DNA of 64,000 bases, taken from positions 58,068,385 to 58,132,384 of the forward strand of contig CM044315.1 of assembly GCA_024291935.2 (NCBI GenBank), read 5' to 3'. A program made the translations under genes and the position numbers. Below the pieces are notes generated by a model. The model ran no database searches. It had not been told where the DNA came from and saw nothing but the letters and a program-made list of their open reading frames with translations. The DNA is from Okapia johnstoni. Its lineage: Eukaryota; Chordata; Mammalia; Artiodactyla; Giraffidae. Shown here piece by piece: positions 36,545 to 48,804 of this stretch; the first letter of the stretch is position 1; the number at the start of each line of letters is the position of its first letter.

Positions 36545-36757
36545 AGTGTTAGTCACTCAATTGTGTCTGATTCTTTGCGATCCCATGGACTGTAGCCCAC
36601 CAGGATTCTCTGTACGTGGAATTCTCCAGGCAAGAATACTGGAGTGGGTTGCCATTCCCTTCTTCAGGGGATCTTCCCAACCCAGAGTTTGAACCTGATT
36701 TTTCTACACTGGCAGAAATGCAGGCAGATTCTTTACCATCTGAGGCACAGGGAAGCC
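36545..36757 (-). mobile_element. Bov-tA SINE
   Basis: An inverted Bov-A body (gaattctccaggcaagaata) and a reversed head ending agggaagccc. Confidence 0.9.
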
Positions 36758-38700
36758 CTAATTAATTGTAAATACCTCTATTTTTAAGCCCAAATTATTC
36801 CCTAGTTTTGTTCCCATCTCTTAGCCAAAATTCCAGTGATGTAAGCTTTTACTTTATCTATAAACCAAAACAGAAAATTTGCCATTATCCTTTTTTTAAA
36901 TTTTAATTTCTCGTGAGAGATACCTATCTTCTACTCTGTTGTACTCAAAATAGGAAAACATTTTAGAGTAATGGGAGCCATTTACCTAGCAGAGATTTGA
37001 GAAGCAATCAGGAGAGAAGACAAAATGAACATGACAGAACTTCTGATATTTATTTTCCATTTGTCTCTTAGTAAGAAAATCCTGATTTTCACCTGACTGT
37101 ATCACAGAGATAAAGGGACTGTAAGTCCCAGCCTTCCTTTTAGCTGGGTGCAGCTATTTTACTATGGCTATTCCTGGAGAGTGGTGACCAAATTCTGGTT
37201 TGGGGAACAGCTGCTTTAGAAGGGCTTTAAAAATACATCCCTGGTCTTTACCTCTGTAAATCCTAACGTAGTGGGTCTGAGGAGGTAACTGGGAATTTGT
37301 ACTTCTTGAAAGCTTTTGAGTTCATTCTGCAGTGTAACTAGGATTGAAAACCATTACAACTCCTAAGTTTATGGGCTGGATGCCTAAGATATAATCTATG
37401 TGATAATAAAGGTTGGAAGAGATTTTTGGCTAAGGGAGCAGAAGAATGGGTTTACTTTTAGTCCTACATTTGGGCCACCTGTGGGAAATCTGGACTGAGT
37501 GAGGTATATAGGTTGGAATTGAGAAGAGGGATTTTGTTTGGAAATAGATGGTGGTAGATGAAGTCCTGAGTTTGGGAGGTCATCCTGAAAGAATATATGG
37601 AGTAGTGGAAAAAATGGCTGAACATTTAAGAATGCTAGTATTTAGGAAGTAGTCTGAGAAAGAAGAGCAAGTTGAGGCTATTGGCAAGGCATGTTTAGAG
37701 AAGGTAAGAAGACAGGACTGTTGTCATAGAAACCAAGAGAAGGGAGACCTGTAGAAAGCAGTGGTTAACATTAGCAAAAGTTTTAAAAACTCAAATAAGA
37801 TAGATAAGAGCAGAAAAGTGTCCACATATTTATAAAATGGTGACCCTGGTAACTTATGAGAGCAGATTTAGGGGAATAGGTTAAGAGGAAGTCAAATGGT
37901 GACTGACTGAGAAGGAAAAGGGGTGTAAAAAATTAGAAAACCTCAGTATAGACAATTATCTTAAGAATTTGGCAATCAAGGGAAGATGAGAGAGAGAGTA
38001 ATGGCTAGTAGGGAGAATGGAGGAATTTTTCCCTTTTTTCTTTTTTTTTTAAATAGAAGATCCCTGAGCATGCTAAGGAGAAGGAATTGGTAAAGAAAAA
38101 CAATAAAAGATAAAGAGACAAGGAAATAAAAAAATGGAAATAATTCTTTTAGGAGGCTAGAGATAGTAGAGTTTAGGTTATATGGGAGGAATTAGTTTGG
38201 ATGGGAGAGGCAACACTTCTATTAAAATTAAAATACAAGTGAGATGGCAATGGATGGATGCCAGTTAGACTTTGGTATGAGAAGTGGAAGTTAAAGAAGT
38301 TCTTACCTGATGGTCTCTCTTTTTTTTTTGGTAAAATAGGAGAGACTATTTGCCTTGCCTAGGAAGATGGGTGTCACAGAAAAATGCCAGGAGACAACTT
38401 ACTTACTTAGACAACTTACTGTGATAGAATACCTAGCACAGTATGTTTCATGTAATGGAGCTAGTGGCTAGAAGCCAAATGAAGTGTTTATCATTAAATG
38501 AAATTATATGCTGATAGAAATAGAACAATGAAGTAGAATTTATGCCCATAGAAGTATAAATATGAAACCGAAGTATGAAGCCAATATGCTGGTTTAAAAT
38601 AGACATTAAAATTAAAGATTAAATCAAGAAAGGACAGATGGTCAAACTGAAGGACATTTAATATAGTCTGGATGCTCTTGATTAAAAGGTTAGTTTTTAC
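36758..38700 (+). repeat. Gene-free; part is the purine-rich repeat family (about 37400-38300)
   Basis: Phrases ggaattgagaagagggattt, agtcctgagtttgggaggtc and gaaaccaagagaagggagac resemble the family seen elsewhere. 36758-37390 holds nothing recognisable. Confidence 0.4.
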
Positions 38701-39550
38701 TTCAAGCAAAAGCAGTTGGGATGCATCATCACATTAGACCCGGTGGTCCTTTGCTCTCAGCATTTACTTGAAGAGACACAGCTAGGTTCTTGGTACCCCC
38801 AGGATGATGATGAAAGCAAGCAAGTTAGTCTGTGGTGTTACCTCCCCTGTACTCTCCCCCAGTGCCCTTCATCCACTGGGAACCACTGGCATGTTGCCAA
38901 AGAGCTATAAAAACATTTGTAAGCTAAAAAGGAAATTTTGCCTCCAAAATATGAAAATAAGACTGCAAAACTGAAACTAGTAACATTCTGTTTCATTGTC
39001 AAACTTCGTATTCTTCACTTCACAGAAACTCATGATAAGCACAGTGATTTGCCAGAAATCATATCATAGCTAAATAATTTGCTCATAGTAAAATAATTTT
39101 AAATCAAAAACATAAAAATTTCCTTCAAATTACAGTTTTCTATGTGTGTGTTTATAAAAAGAAATAGAATGGTGTGGCATAGCTTAAAATGTCTGATATG
39201 ATGTTGAAGATGAGGGACTGTAAAAGGCATAAGACACTTTACCGTTTAAAAGCTCTGCTTTCTGTCCCTCCCACAGTAAGCAGCAAGTCTCTGTTCCCTC
39301 ATATAATTTACATCTTCCTCAATCTGGGATATACATTCCTTTGATTATTCTAGTTATTTACTTCTGTGTATTTTATTTAGCAATAGAAATCTTTGTCCCC
39401 AATAAAATAAATTTTGGTGATAATTATGGTTTCCTTCCCCATATTTGAAGTCATATTATGTTTAAGAGAAACACAGAAGCTAAAATTCCTAAAGTTGTTT
39501 TTAGGATATATAAGAGGGGTGGTTTCTAAATCTGAGAAGACAGTATACAG
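38701..39550. other. Gene-free stretch
   Basis: No exon-like segment or repeat was recognised. A 64-codon frame at 38716-38910 has no recognisable feature. Confidence 0.45.
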
Positions 39551-39554
39551 TGTC

Positions 39555-39832
39555 CTGCTGCTGCTGCTGCTAAGTCACTTCAGTCGTGTCCGACTCTGTG
39601 CGACCCCATAGACGGCAGCCCACCGGGCTCCGCCGTCCCTGAGATTCTCCAGGCAAGAATACTGGAGTGGGTTGCCATTTCCTTTTTCAGTGCATGAAAG
39701 GGAAAAGTGAAAGTAAAGTCGCTCAGTCGTGTCCGACTCTTAACGACCCCATGGACTGTAGCCTACCAGGCTCCTCCATCCATGGGATTTTCCAGGCAAG
39801 AGTACTGAAGTGGGGTGCCATTGCCTTCTCCG
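39555..39832 (-). mobile_element. Bov-A2 SINE (two Bov-A units)
   Basis: It starts with (CTG)n, the reversed AGC tail. Two inverted Bov-A units are joined by a linker around 39690-39720 (gtgcatgaaagggaaaagtg). Confidence 0.92.
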
Positions 39833-41195
39833 TCCAGATAGTCTCTAATTTATCCCCAACTCTCCTCTAGGAGACCCAGAGAATCTGAGGCATTCACACT
39901 GTGCTAACACCTTTACCCTACATCTTTCTTTTCCAAGCTGCAACCCAAGGTTATGTGGTTCATACCAAGGCAGGCTATCTGCATAGCTCACAAAAGTCCT
40001 TTGTCACATAGGACTACATCATGGGATAGAGGTGGAGTATTTAGATGTAGCAAAATGTCAGAGGGCTTGCTGGGATGGGAAGACACCAGCAGAGCATCAG
40101 GAATTCACCAGCACAATAGATGGTAAAGGAAAGAAAATAGAAAAGACAGCTAAAAGAAACCAAGTACAAAATAATTTGAGCTTTTGGCATAGGGTTCTTA
40201 ATTCTTGTCTTTTCATGCTTTACTCCCTCTGTGTGATGTTGACTGAATAATATACAATATGGGAGACATTCCATAAAAAGTTTTTGAGCTAAAAAGAATC
40301 TTAGTGATGTTCACTAGAAATATTAATGAGTTAAATACTTTCTGTGAAGTTTTACAGACATTTAAATAAATGTTGCTGGAGCCCATTCAATTCAGTGAAC
40401 AAAAATATGTTAAATGCATGAATGTCTACTCAAATTTTAAAAATAAATAAATAAATAAAGTAGGAGTTTGGGGTTGGTATTCCTGATTCTTGCCTCCACT
40501 CAGCCCCTAGATGTTTGTGTTGCATTATAAGGTACTTTGTGGCTTTTAATTTTCTCATCTGAAAATGGAAAGAAATTAGACCAGATTCTAGTGGCTAACG
40601 TTCAAGTCCCTAAAACTAATGTGGACCATCTGAGCCCAGATGAGATTTGTAGCAAATTAATTAACTGGAAATAGGAACTATTATGGCAACAGTCCCTTCC
40701 CAGCTTGACTGCTGCTCCTTCTGTGTGACTGATTGCCTGCTAAGTGCTGTATTAACAGTCTTGGATCATTGACCAATTTAATTTGAATGTAATTAATTCT
40801 ATAAAAGTGAGCTCTCTTTATTTACTTTCATTAAAATTAAATCACGACAAAAAGAACATATAAATCAAACTGCATGTCCTTGCTTCAGGTATAAGTTACA
40901 TCTGGTTCTCACACAGTAATCTTGAACTTTCTTCAACTCACCTTTAATCATGCATATAAAAATTCCTAGGGCCCACATGCTTCTGGGAATTCTGATCATA
41001 TGAGCTTCTATCTAAAACATTGGAGTACTTCTACAATTCTGTGATTTGTTCCATGATCTAGAAAAGAACTGTATTCTTTTCTTTACCTAAAACAGTGTTG
41101 GAAAGGTGTGTCTCTTAATTTATGCCTAAATAGTAAGTTATATGTTTAGTTTTGTTTTGGAGATTTATTCCTCCCCCCCGCTTCCTTTTAAATAG
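39833..41195. other. Gene-free stretch before the coding exons
   Basis: It holds a weak MIR-like piece near 40490-40630 and an (AAAT)n run at about 40439-40458. The last 35 bases are the pyrimidine-rich splice acceptor tract of the exon at 41196. Confidence 0.45.
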
Positions 41196-41287
41196 GAATT
41201 TACTGACTGACAATGGCAGAAAGAGTCTTAGAGAAGTTGGATATTCTTGATGAGCAAGCAAAGACCCTCTTGGCCATAAGAGCAAAG
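41196..41287 (+). CDS. C1orf141: First coding exon (exon 2) of an uncharacterised protein, tentatively C1orf141
   Basis: A pyrimidine-rich tract ending in an AG at 41194-41195 precedes the exon. The ATG is at 41213, in the context acaATGg, giving 17 bases of 5' UTR in this exon. Twenty-five codons follow (MAERVLEKLDILDEQ..., ending AIRAK) up to an AAG|gtttgt donor, so the exon ends in phase 0. The peptide is charged and leucine-rich, like the start of a short amphipathic helix; there is no signal peptide. The next two exons continue the same frame without a stop, which is the main evidence that this is real. From memory the N-terminus resembles human C1orf141, a protein of unknown function. 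The exon call is much surer than the name. The 3.7-kb intron that follows holds a CHR SINE, two Bov-tA SINEs and an old L1. Confidence 0.72.
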
Positions 41288-41538
41288 GTTTGTAAAATAC
41301 GAGCTAAAATTCACTAAATTTTATCATTAGAAGGTTATCATTTCAAATGTGAGTGGGATACAGACTAATTTTAAAAAGGTAATAATTGTATTAGTTGAAA
41401 GAGTCATCTATGTAATACTATAAAGAATTGATTAAATATACAAGGTAACTTACAGCCAGCTGTAATATTTGGTTATGATGCATCTAACCTGTTTTTTAAA
41501 AAAAAATCTTAAGCAGTCAAATAGTAAATGTGACTACT

Positions 41539-41713
41539 CCTGGGACTTCCCAGGTGGTTTAGTGACTAAGACTCTGTGCTCCCAGTGCAGGGACCCTGGG
41601 TTCAATCCCTGGTCAGGGAACTAGATCCCACATGCTACAACTAAGTGTTCATGTGCCACAACTAAAGACCCCATGACTAAGACCCAGCGCAGATAAATAA
41701 ATAAATATTTTTT
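41539..41713 (+). mobile_element. CHR-type SINE
   Basis: Head gggacttcccaggtggttta, box B-like gggttcaatccctgg and an AAAT tail. A perfect 12-base duplication aatgtgactact lies at 41527-41538 and 41714-41725. It sits in the intron between the first two coding exons. Confidence 0.92.
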
Positions 41714-41847
41714 AATGTGACTACTATAGTTTTTACTTACATGTTAAACATAAAAACTTGTTTAGTTGGTTCATTAAAAGGAAGAAAATATTTGATATAG
41801 CTACCAAGTTAGAAATAAAGTTTTTAGAAAATAAACTGAAAAATGTT

Positions 41848-42052
41848 TGTTGTTTAACTGCTGAGTCATGTCTGACTCTTTTGGAACCCTATGGACTGTA
41901 GCCCTCCAGGCTCCTCTGTCCATAAGATTTCCCAGGCAAGAATACTGGAGTTGGTGGCCATTTCCTTCTCCAGAGGATCTTCCCTACCCAGGGATTCAGT
42001 GTCTCCTGCATTGCAGGTGGATTCTTTACCACTGAGCCACCAGGGAAGACCC
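41848..42052 (-). mobile_element. Bov-tA SINE
   Basis: An inverted Bov-A body and head ending ccaccagggaagac. Confidence 0.9.
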
Positions 42053-43095
42053 AAAAGAGTGAGACTCTTATAAAATTAAATATAAGATATTAATAAAGAA
42101 TACAGTTCTGAAACACCAGATTTTTTACATGTGAGCAATTTAACTTGGTTACAAAAAGAATTGTAAGATAATATAACAATGTGGATAAATGAAGTATATA
42201 TAAAGAGCAGTGGAGTTTGAGAAATCAAGGACACCACAGAGAGAAACTCTTAAGTGAATAAACATATTTGCAAACCTGAAAATGAAAGCATTAATGTTTG
42301 AATAATAATTTGGTTTCATTTTAATATTTCATAATTATCTCCTTTCATTCAGAAAATAAAGTAGAGGAATATGGAAAAATTTGTTCTGTTATAGCTACCA
42401 AAATTTTGAAATATCAAACCAAGGGTAACTTAACTAAAGCAAACCTGTTAGACTTTTGACACCCCAAAGTTTATTGCTTTTTAATTTTTTATTTTAAATG
42501 AATTGTAATTTACTTTAAAAATATAATCAGAGATAAATCTATTAAATTTGTCACAAAATTCCTTTATCCATAAAATGTTAAGTTATAAATAGTAGTAATA
42601 ATTCTTACTTTTTCCAGGAGCCTCCTTTGCACAAAGCATTTCCATGTATTTTCTCATTTTGCGTTACTATGCTTAATTCATGTGACTGAAAGAAAATTCT
42701 CTGGAAGTTCTTTTAAAAGTATATAAAGTCATTTAAAAAATATTTTCTTAGTTTTCAAGTTATATTTTTGAAAACAAGTTAAGCAATATATATAGCTATG
42801 TATAAAGAAAATTGTACATCAGGAAAATGATATAAAGAAATACTAATAGTCTTTGGCCTCTTCCCTCTAATCCTTTCCTTGGAGGCAGACTCATTTTAGC
42901 AGTTGAGGTTTATCTGTCTACATCTTTTGTAGTCTTACAAAGATATACAAATATGAATATATGATTGTATACATACATCTTTATTTATAAATATCTATAA
43001 TGTAAATATACAGGTACATATTTACATATATATTTGTGAAGATAGATTATCTCTCTTTATTGACAAAAAAATGAAATGCAATATATAAATCAGTT
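42053..43095. other. Gene-free intronic DNA with AT-rich tract
   Basis: A weak MIR-like segment lies at about 42600-42670. An alternating TA-rich tract with ATACAT/TATATA runs lies at 42940-43085. Confidence 0.45.
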
Positions 43096-43099
43096 CGGT

Positions 43100-44105
43100 A
43101 ATTGCTTCTTTATTTTTTAAAATCTTTTATTTTGAAATAATCGTAGCTCACAGGAAGTTACAGAAATAGTACAAATAGTTCCATGTACCTGTCCTCAGTT
43201 GACTCCCAAAAGTGACATCTTACATAGTTGTAGTTCACTAGCCAAAACCAGTATGAGTCACATCCAGCATTGACACTGGTGTATTGCTCTTAACCAGACT
43301 ACAGACTTGACCCAGTCATCTCCATTTTTTAACCTTTATTCATTTGTATCTGTAGTTTTATGCAATTTTCTCACATTACAGATTGTGAAACTACCATAAT
43401 CAAAGCGTATTACATCTCCATCCTATAAAAGTACTCCCTCATGTTACTTCTTTGTATTTGGATCCACCTGTTATTGTTTAGTCACTAAGTTTTGTCCAAC
43501 TCTTTGTGAACCTATGGACTATAGCCTGCCAGGCTCCTCTGTCCATGGAATCTTCTAGGCAAGAGTACTGGAATGGGTTGTGATTTCCTCTAGGGGATCT
43601 TCCCGACCTAGGGACCGAACCCACCTCTTTTGCATCTCCTGCATTGCAGGCAGATTCTTTACCACTGAGCCACCAGGGAAGCCCATTCCCCCATCCCAAT
43701 TCTGTCTCTATCCCCAGCAATGACTAATCTATTCTTCATAACTATCGTTTTGTAATCTTGAGAACATTATATAAATGAAATTATTCAGTGTGTAAAATTT
43801 TGAGATTGACTATTTCATATGCCCTTGAGGTCCATTAAATTTTTGCATGGAGTGATGGTGTTTTTTTATGGTAAATAATATATAAAATTTATTGCTGAGT
43901 AGTATTCCATTATATAAATGTACAGAGTTTCAATTACTTACACACTGAAGGATATTTCATTGTTTTCAGTATTTTGCTTTTTAAATAAGGCTGCTAAATA
44001 AATAAGCTGAAGTAAAGCTGCTATAAATATTTATGTACAGGATTTTGTATGAATGTAAGTTTTATTTCTTTGGGGTGAATGCCCAAGAGTGTGTCTGCCA
44101 GTGCA
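43100..44105 (-). mobile_element. Old L1 3' region, interrupted by a SINE
   Basis: Reversed L1 phrases gctgagtagtattccattat, gaaggatatttcattgtttt and tttggggtgaatgcccaaga are present. A SINE at 43471-43684 interrupts it. Confidence 0.7.
43471..43684 (-). mobile_element. Bov-tA SINE nested in old L1
   Basis: An inverted SINE body and head, ending ccaccagggaagccc. Confidence 0.9.
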
Positions 44106-44689
44106 GTGTCTATCTCTCAGAACCAACCAGGTTAGAGCCACAAGGTTTAGTTTGAGTTCCCCCTCCCTGTGCCTCAGTCTGGAAATGGCCTTCAAGAATA
44201 AGCCAGGCTATTGTAGGGTTTACCTCATTTGTTTCTCTTTCCTCAGGGATCATGGTCCTGCTCTGCCTGTTTCTTAATGCCTGATTGTAGTTGTTTTCAT
44301 ATACTTTGTCGAGTTTTCTAGTTGTTTATAGCAGAAGGGTGACTCCTGTAGCACTTAATCCCTCACTGGCAGAAACCGAAGTGCTCTCATATCCTATGAT
44401 TTCCTTTTCAAGTTATTATTTCTTTATTCCTCTGTGCAGTTCTCTGAGAGAGCTTTTTAGAGAAGATTTTCAGCTCCTTAACTCACTCTTTAGCTTTACC
44501 CTTTTTGCTCTTCAGTCCATCTATATAAATACTTGAACGGAATTCTCTTTTGATTCCTTTCTTAACTCAATTTCTGGCTCTGGCTCCACCTTGTATGTGG
44601 CTCCAGGGAGAGAAGTGGGTTGGAGGGCCTGCCTGCTATGGCTCCAATAACTCTACGGATTAATAATTGTCTTTGCTGAATACATAGGT

Positions 44690-44850
44690 CATTCTTAAAT
44701 TCGGAACTTTAGAATTCTGAACATCAGAGGGAACCTTCATGAGCACCTAGTCCAACACCCTCGCTTAATAGATAGGAAAAGAGTCTATACCCAAGGCCTC
44801 CAACTCTCAGTCTGAATTATTTTTCCATTGTTGCCTGCCACATAAATTCT
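44690..44850. mobile_element. MIR-like relic
   Basis: The order ctttagaattctgaacatca, gagcacctagtccaacaccc, aatagataggaaaagagtct resembles an ancient MIR-class SINE. It lies 110 bases before the exon at 44964. Confidence 0.4.
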
Positions 44851-44963
44851 GTGCATGAGGGTGTATGTATAAAGTGAAATTAATTTTGTCCTTTCCATAC
44901 AGATTTTCCTCATGTGATATGTACTCATTTTTTTCACTGTGTTATGTTTTGGATTTGTTGCAG

Positions 44964-45121
44964 AAAAACTGCCTTCAGAGTCAAGTAAAGAGAAAGATTT
45001 CAGTGATACCCCTGACGTTTGATTTCCAGTTGGAACTTGAAAAGGATATTGCTACCTCCACGTCTAAGACAAACTCAAAGATCACAAAAGACAGATCATC
45101 TGGCACTAAAAAACCAAAAAG
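44964..45121 (+). CDS. C1orf141: Second coding exon (exon 3) of the same gene
   Basis: The acceptor is ttggatttgttgcag|AAA. The exon is 158 bases, 52 codons plus two bases. It reads KNCLQSQVKRKISVIPLTFD and then a Lys/Ser/Thr-rich stretch ending KKPK. It is hydrophilic, with no membrane segment and no enzyme motif. It enters in phase 0, matching the exon ending at 41287, and leaves in phase 2, matching the exon starting at 57054. The donor AAG|gttatc is weak at positions +3 to +6. If it were not used, the frame would meet a TAA 13 bases on and give an 81-residue protein ending RLSS. The reading across the splice (KKPK-R-YVSFK) is favoured because the next exon stays open and because that junction fits my memory of C1orf141. 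Confidence 0.75.
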
Positions 45122-45275
45122 GTTATCATCATAACTACCTCAAACTTTCAGTCTGAAGTTTTAAAGCATTATTTTTATTGACTTAGATTGTGCAATCTAT
45201 ATTAAATGTAAGCTTTGTCAACATAGGTATATTTCATAATGGTTATGAGTTACAGTATGCTTGATTAGTATTCTG

Positions 45276-45548
45276 GAGAAGGCAATGGCAACCTACTCCA
45301 GTACTGTTGCCTTGGAAAATCCCATGGACGGAAGAGCCAGGTCAGCTGCAGTCCATGGGGTCGCTAAGAGTCGGACATGACTGAGCAGCTTCACTTTCGC
45401 TTTTCACTTTCATGCATTGGAGAAGGAAATGGCAACCCACTCCAGTGTTCTTGCTTGGAGAATCCCAGGGACGGGGGGACCTGGTGGGCTGCCGTCTATG
45501 GGGTCGCACAGAGTCAGACACGACTGAAGCGGCTTAGCAGCAGCAGCA
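45276..45548 (+). mobile_element. Bov-A2 SINE, near full length
   Basis: Two Bov-A units are joined by the cttcactttcgcttttcac linker, with an AGC-triplet tail. A perfect 13-base duplication gattagtattctg lies at 45263-45275 and 45549-45561. It inserted about 150 bases after the donor of the second coding exon. Confidence 0.94.
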
Positions 45549-46007
45549 GATTAGTATTCTGAATACTAGTTTATAAAATATTCATTATAATATTTCACCA
45601 TTCCAGATGATAATTGTACATAGTAATTATAATTCTAAACATTTAGAAGAAAGACTTCTTGAGCTTTATTATATCACTCCAAGTTAATATCAGGATTTAT
45701 TTCAAGCTTCAACCAATATAATGCAAAAAAAAAAAAAAAGATATTCCTAGAAAACTAAGTAAGGCAGTTTCTCTGTGTACTTACAAGGGGTAGCCTGAAT
45801 ATGTAATAATTGGTCTTTCACTGGCATTATGCATGTATGTAATGAGGTATAATTTTTCTAGGCACTAGAAATGTGGAGAAGATCCAGGATAAAAGAAATA
45901 GTAAGATGTAGAATCAATAAGACTTCAAATCAATTGGGCATTTGTGGTAGTGTCAATACTGCTCTTACCTCATTTATTTTTATTCTGTAGTAACTCAACT
46001 TTCTGAT

Positions 46008-46208
46008 GGGCTTCCCCAGTGGCTCAGTGGTAAAGAATCCGCCTGCCATGCAGGAGACACGGGTGTGATCCAGGGGTCGGGAAGATCCCCTGGTGAAGCA
46101 AAGGGCAACCCACTCCAGTATTCTTGCCTGGGAAATCCCACTGAAAGAGTAGCCTGGTGGGCTATAGTCCATGGGGTCACAAAATAGTCAGACATGACTT
46201 AGCAACAG
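46008..46208 (+). mobile_element. Bov-tA SINE
   Basis: A full head (gggcttccccagtggctcag) and Bov-A body ending catgacttagcaac. Confidence 0.9.
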
Positions 46209-46221
46209 CAAAAACAACTCA

Positions 46222-46380
46222 ATGTATTAAGTGCAGTTTCACAGATGACAAACCCAAGTCTTAGTGAGCTAAAATGACTTGCCCAGAGTCACACAGCTAG
46301 CAAGTGGCAGAAGCTAGATTTAAATACTAGCTAGATTTAAATTTCAGAGCCTATGCTCTTATCACTACCACATTCTACAG
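46222..46380 (+). mobile_element. MIR SINE
   Basis: It carries cacagatgacaaacccaagt, agagtcacacagctagcaag and tatgctcttatcactaccac. A short local duplication of ctagatttaaat lies inside. Confidence 0.8.
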
Positions 46381-47640
46381 AATGATTTCCAGCTTTTGGT
46401 CTTGGTGACTAGATGTATTTTGGTGTTTTGTACTTAAGTAGAGATCATAGGTTGAAAAGCAGATTGGGGTGGGTAAGAGATTAGAATGAGAAATGCTGAG
46501 CTTTGGGGCATCCAGGTGGTGGTATCTAAAAGACAGTTGAACAAACATGTCTGAATATAAAGTAAAACAAGGCCATTTAGACTCAAAAAACAGCTTACTC
46601 AACTGTATTTTTGTTGTTTATGATTTACCAGGGTGTCAGAACATGTTTCCATTGTGCAGAAAAGGAGTTTGTTTCTAGCACAAATAAATATTAATGGTTT
46701 ATATACTTTAGCTTTATCACAAACTTCTTTCACTATTACTTTGTTTTTATGTAGAGATGGCCGATACTTTCACTTCAAAATCATTTATAGAGCTATCCTT
46801 GTTAAAATAGAACATTTTAATAATATATAGAAAGAGTTGCATAAAATAGAAGTTGGGCATGTAGAGAAGGGAAAAATAATGTGTCTTATTATATATCATG
46901 TATTATATAATTATAATTATAAATATTTTATAATTGTATATATTTATATTTTTATTATATATATGTAAGCCATTATGTGATAGCATAATATATGGCCAAT
47001 GACCCATTAGATACATTTAAAGATAATGTGCAATGTGTCTTACGGCAGCATTTTCCAGGATGATACCATTGCTTTCCCTTTCCTGTCTGTAGATTATAGT
47101 TTATAAAGGCATCATTGATCCTGTATTTAGTGATAATATCAATAGCTGATAATGTTCCTTTGAATTGTTTAAGTCTGTAACTTGAAGTTTGAAATCAGTG
47201 TCTAAATTATAAAAACAAACTGGCACATAATTTCAAGATTCAAAGACCAAGTAAATTTTGTTTGATCAGTGCTCAGAGGACCAAAACTAGCACACATGCA
47301 AAAAAAAAAAAAAAAAGTACAGGAAAATCAAAAGAATTTACATCAGAATTAGGGTGTAACCCAGGCCAAAAGAAAGAAAATTTGGTTGAAGAAATTAAGA
47401 GGATCTAGTACATATAGATAAGCCCAACTGGCAGTATATCTAGGCTCTGAGATTTCCTTCTAAGACTACTTCTAACATTTTCCTCTTTTCAAATAATTTT
47501 TCTCATGTAGCAATTTTGTGCTGTTACTCTTGCTTGAATGATTGGCCCTAAACCAAGTTCAAATAAAAAATTCTTACAGATAACTTCATTTTAATTTTTA
47601 ATAGTAGTGCTGCTATCACATACTACTGTAATTTAATTTA
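46381..47640. other. Gene-free intronic DNA
   Basis: It holds an AT-rich tract at about 46889-46975 and an A-run near 47300-47316. No exon-like segment was seen. Confidence 0.45.
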
Positions 47641-47644
47641 TTAA

Positions 47645-48140
47645 TTTTATTCTACAAGTATTGATTGAGTGACTGCTATGCTCTGGACATCTGACAGCAA
47701 CTGTGAAATATACCTCATCATTGGGGATTCAGATAAGTGAACAGGCAAGCACCAGTTGCTACAGAGAGATTCCTAATGTGAGAATCAGTGGAAGTTTCTA
47801 GAGGAGGTGGGCCCTCAGGTGAGACCCAGAAAGTTAGTTAAGAGGCATAGAGATTTAAAAGAAAGAGATTACAGGCCAAGGCAATAACATGGACAAAGGG
47901 TCAGCCAGAGGTAAAGGAAAGTGCAGCTCATTTGAGGAACCAGAAGTAGTTTAGTGTTACTAGACTTGAAAGGAATATGAGGCAGAGACTGGAGACAGAT
48001 TGGTAAGAAATTGGGCTAAAGGGATAAATAAAGGCCAGATTACCAAGGGCTTTATGAGCCAGGTGAAGAACTCTGGACAATCTCCTTCAGTGAGGAACCA
48101 CTGAAGGGCTTAAACTGGAAAGTGCATACTTGGATTCTAG
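47645..48140 (+). repeat. Ancient purine-rich interspersed repeat, family not assigned
   Basis: Ordered phrases gcaactgtgaaatatacctc, cagagattggtaagaa-like text, ggccagattaccaagggctt and tgaagggcttaaactgg match the family at 6950-7860. Confidence 0.5.
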
Positions 48141-48439
48141 AAATATCATTAGGTAGTAAAAGAGCTTATTAAAAACTATGAGAGCTCCTCAGAGAACCTA
48201 ACTTTTTAGAATTCACAGTGTCTCCAAAAACTTCCTATTCCAGGAAACAAGTCATCTTGCAATGAGTCCTTTTTCAGCCATAACAGAATGATTACTTAAA
48301 TAACAGAGTATAAGGGGGCAAGTTTTTCCCTCATATCAATAATGATATGCTGATTACCTTGAATATATTGCACAGATTTAATTCCTCCAAATATGGAGAT
48401 GCAGCTCCTGGTCTTATACGTGTATGTATGCTCAGTTGT

Positions 48440-48628
48440 GGGCTTCCCCTGTGGCTCAGCTGGTAAAGAATCCGCCTGCAATGCGGGAGACCTGGGTTTG
48501 ATCCCTGGGTTGGGACGATCCCCTGGAGAAGTGAAAGGCTACCCACTCCAGTATTTTGGCCTGGAGAATTCCATGACTGTATAGTCCGTGGAGTCGCAAA
48601 GAGTCGGACACAACTGAGCGGCTTTCAC
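48440..48628 (+). mobile_element. Bov-tA SINE, left arm of an inverted SINE pair
   Basis: A full head (gggcttcccctgtggctcag) and Bov-A body in + orientation. It is followed directly by an inverted Bov-tA. Both lie inside a single target-site duplication. Confidence 0.9.
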
Positions 48629-48804
48629 TATGGACTGTGGCCCACCAGTCTCCTCTGCCCATGAGATTCTCTAGGCAAGAATACTGGAGTGGGTTGCCAC
48701 TTCCTCCTCCAGGGGATATTCTCAACTCAGGGATCGAACCTGTGTCTCTTGCGGCTCCAACATCGGCAGGCAGATTCTTTGCCACTGAGCCATCTAGGAA
48801 GCCC
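48629..48804 (-). mobile_element. Bov-tA SINE, right arm of an inverted SINE pair
   Basis: An inverted Bov-A body and head ending aggaagcccc. The 12-base duplication cctggtcttata at 48407-48418 and 48805-48816 encloses both arms. The short tail-like piece at 48419-48439 (gtgtatgtatgctcagttgt) looks like the far end of this minus-strand element. Confidence 0.9.
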
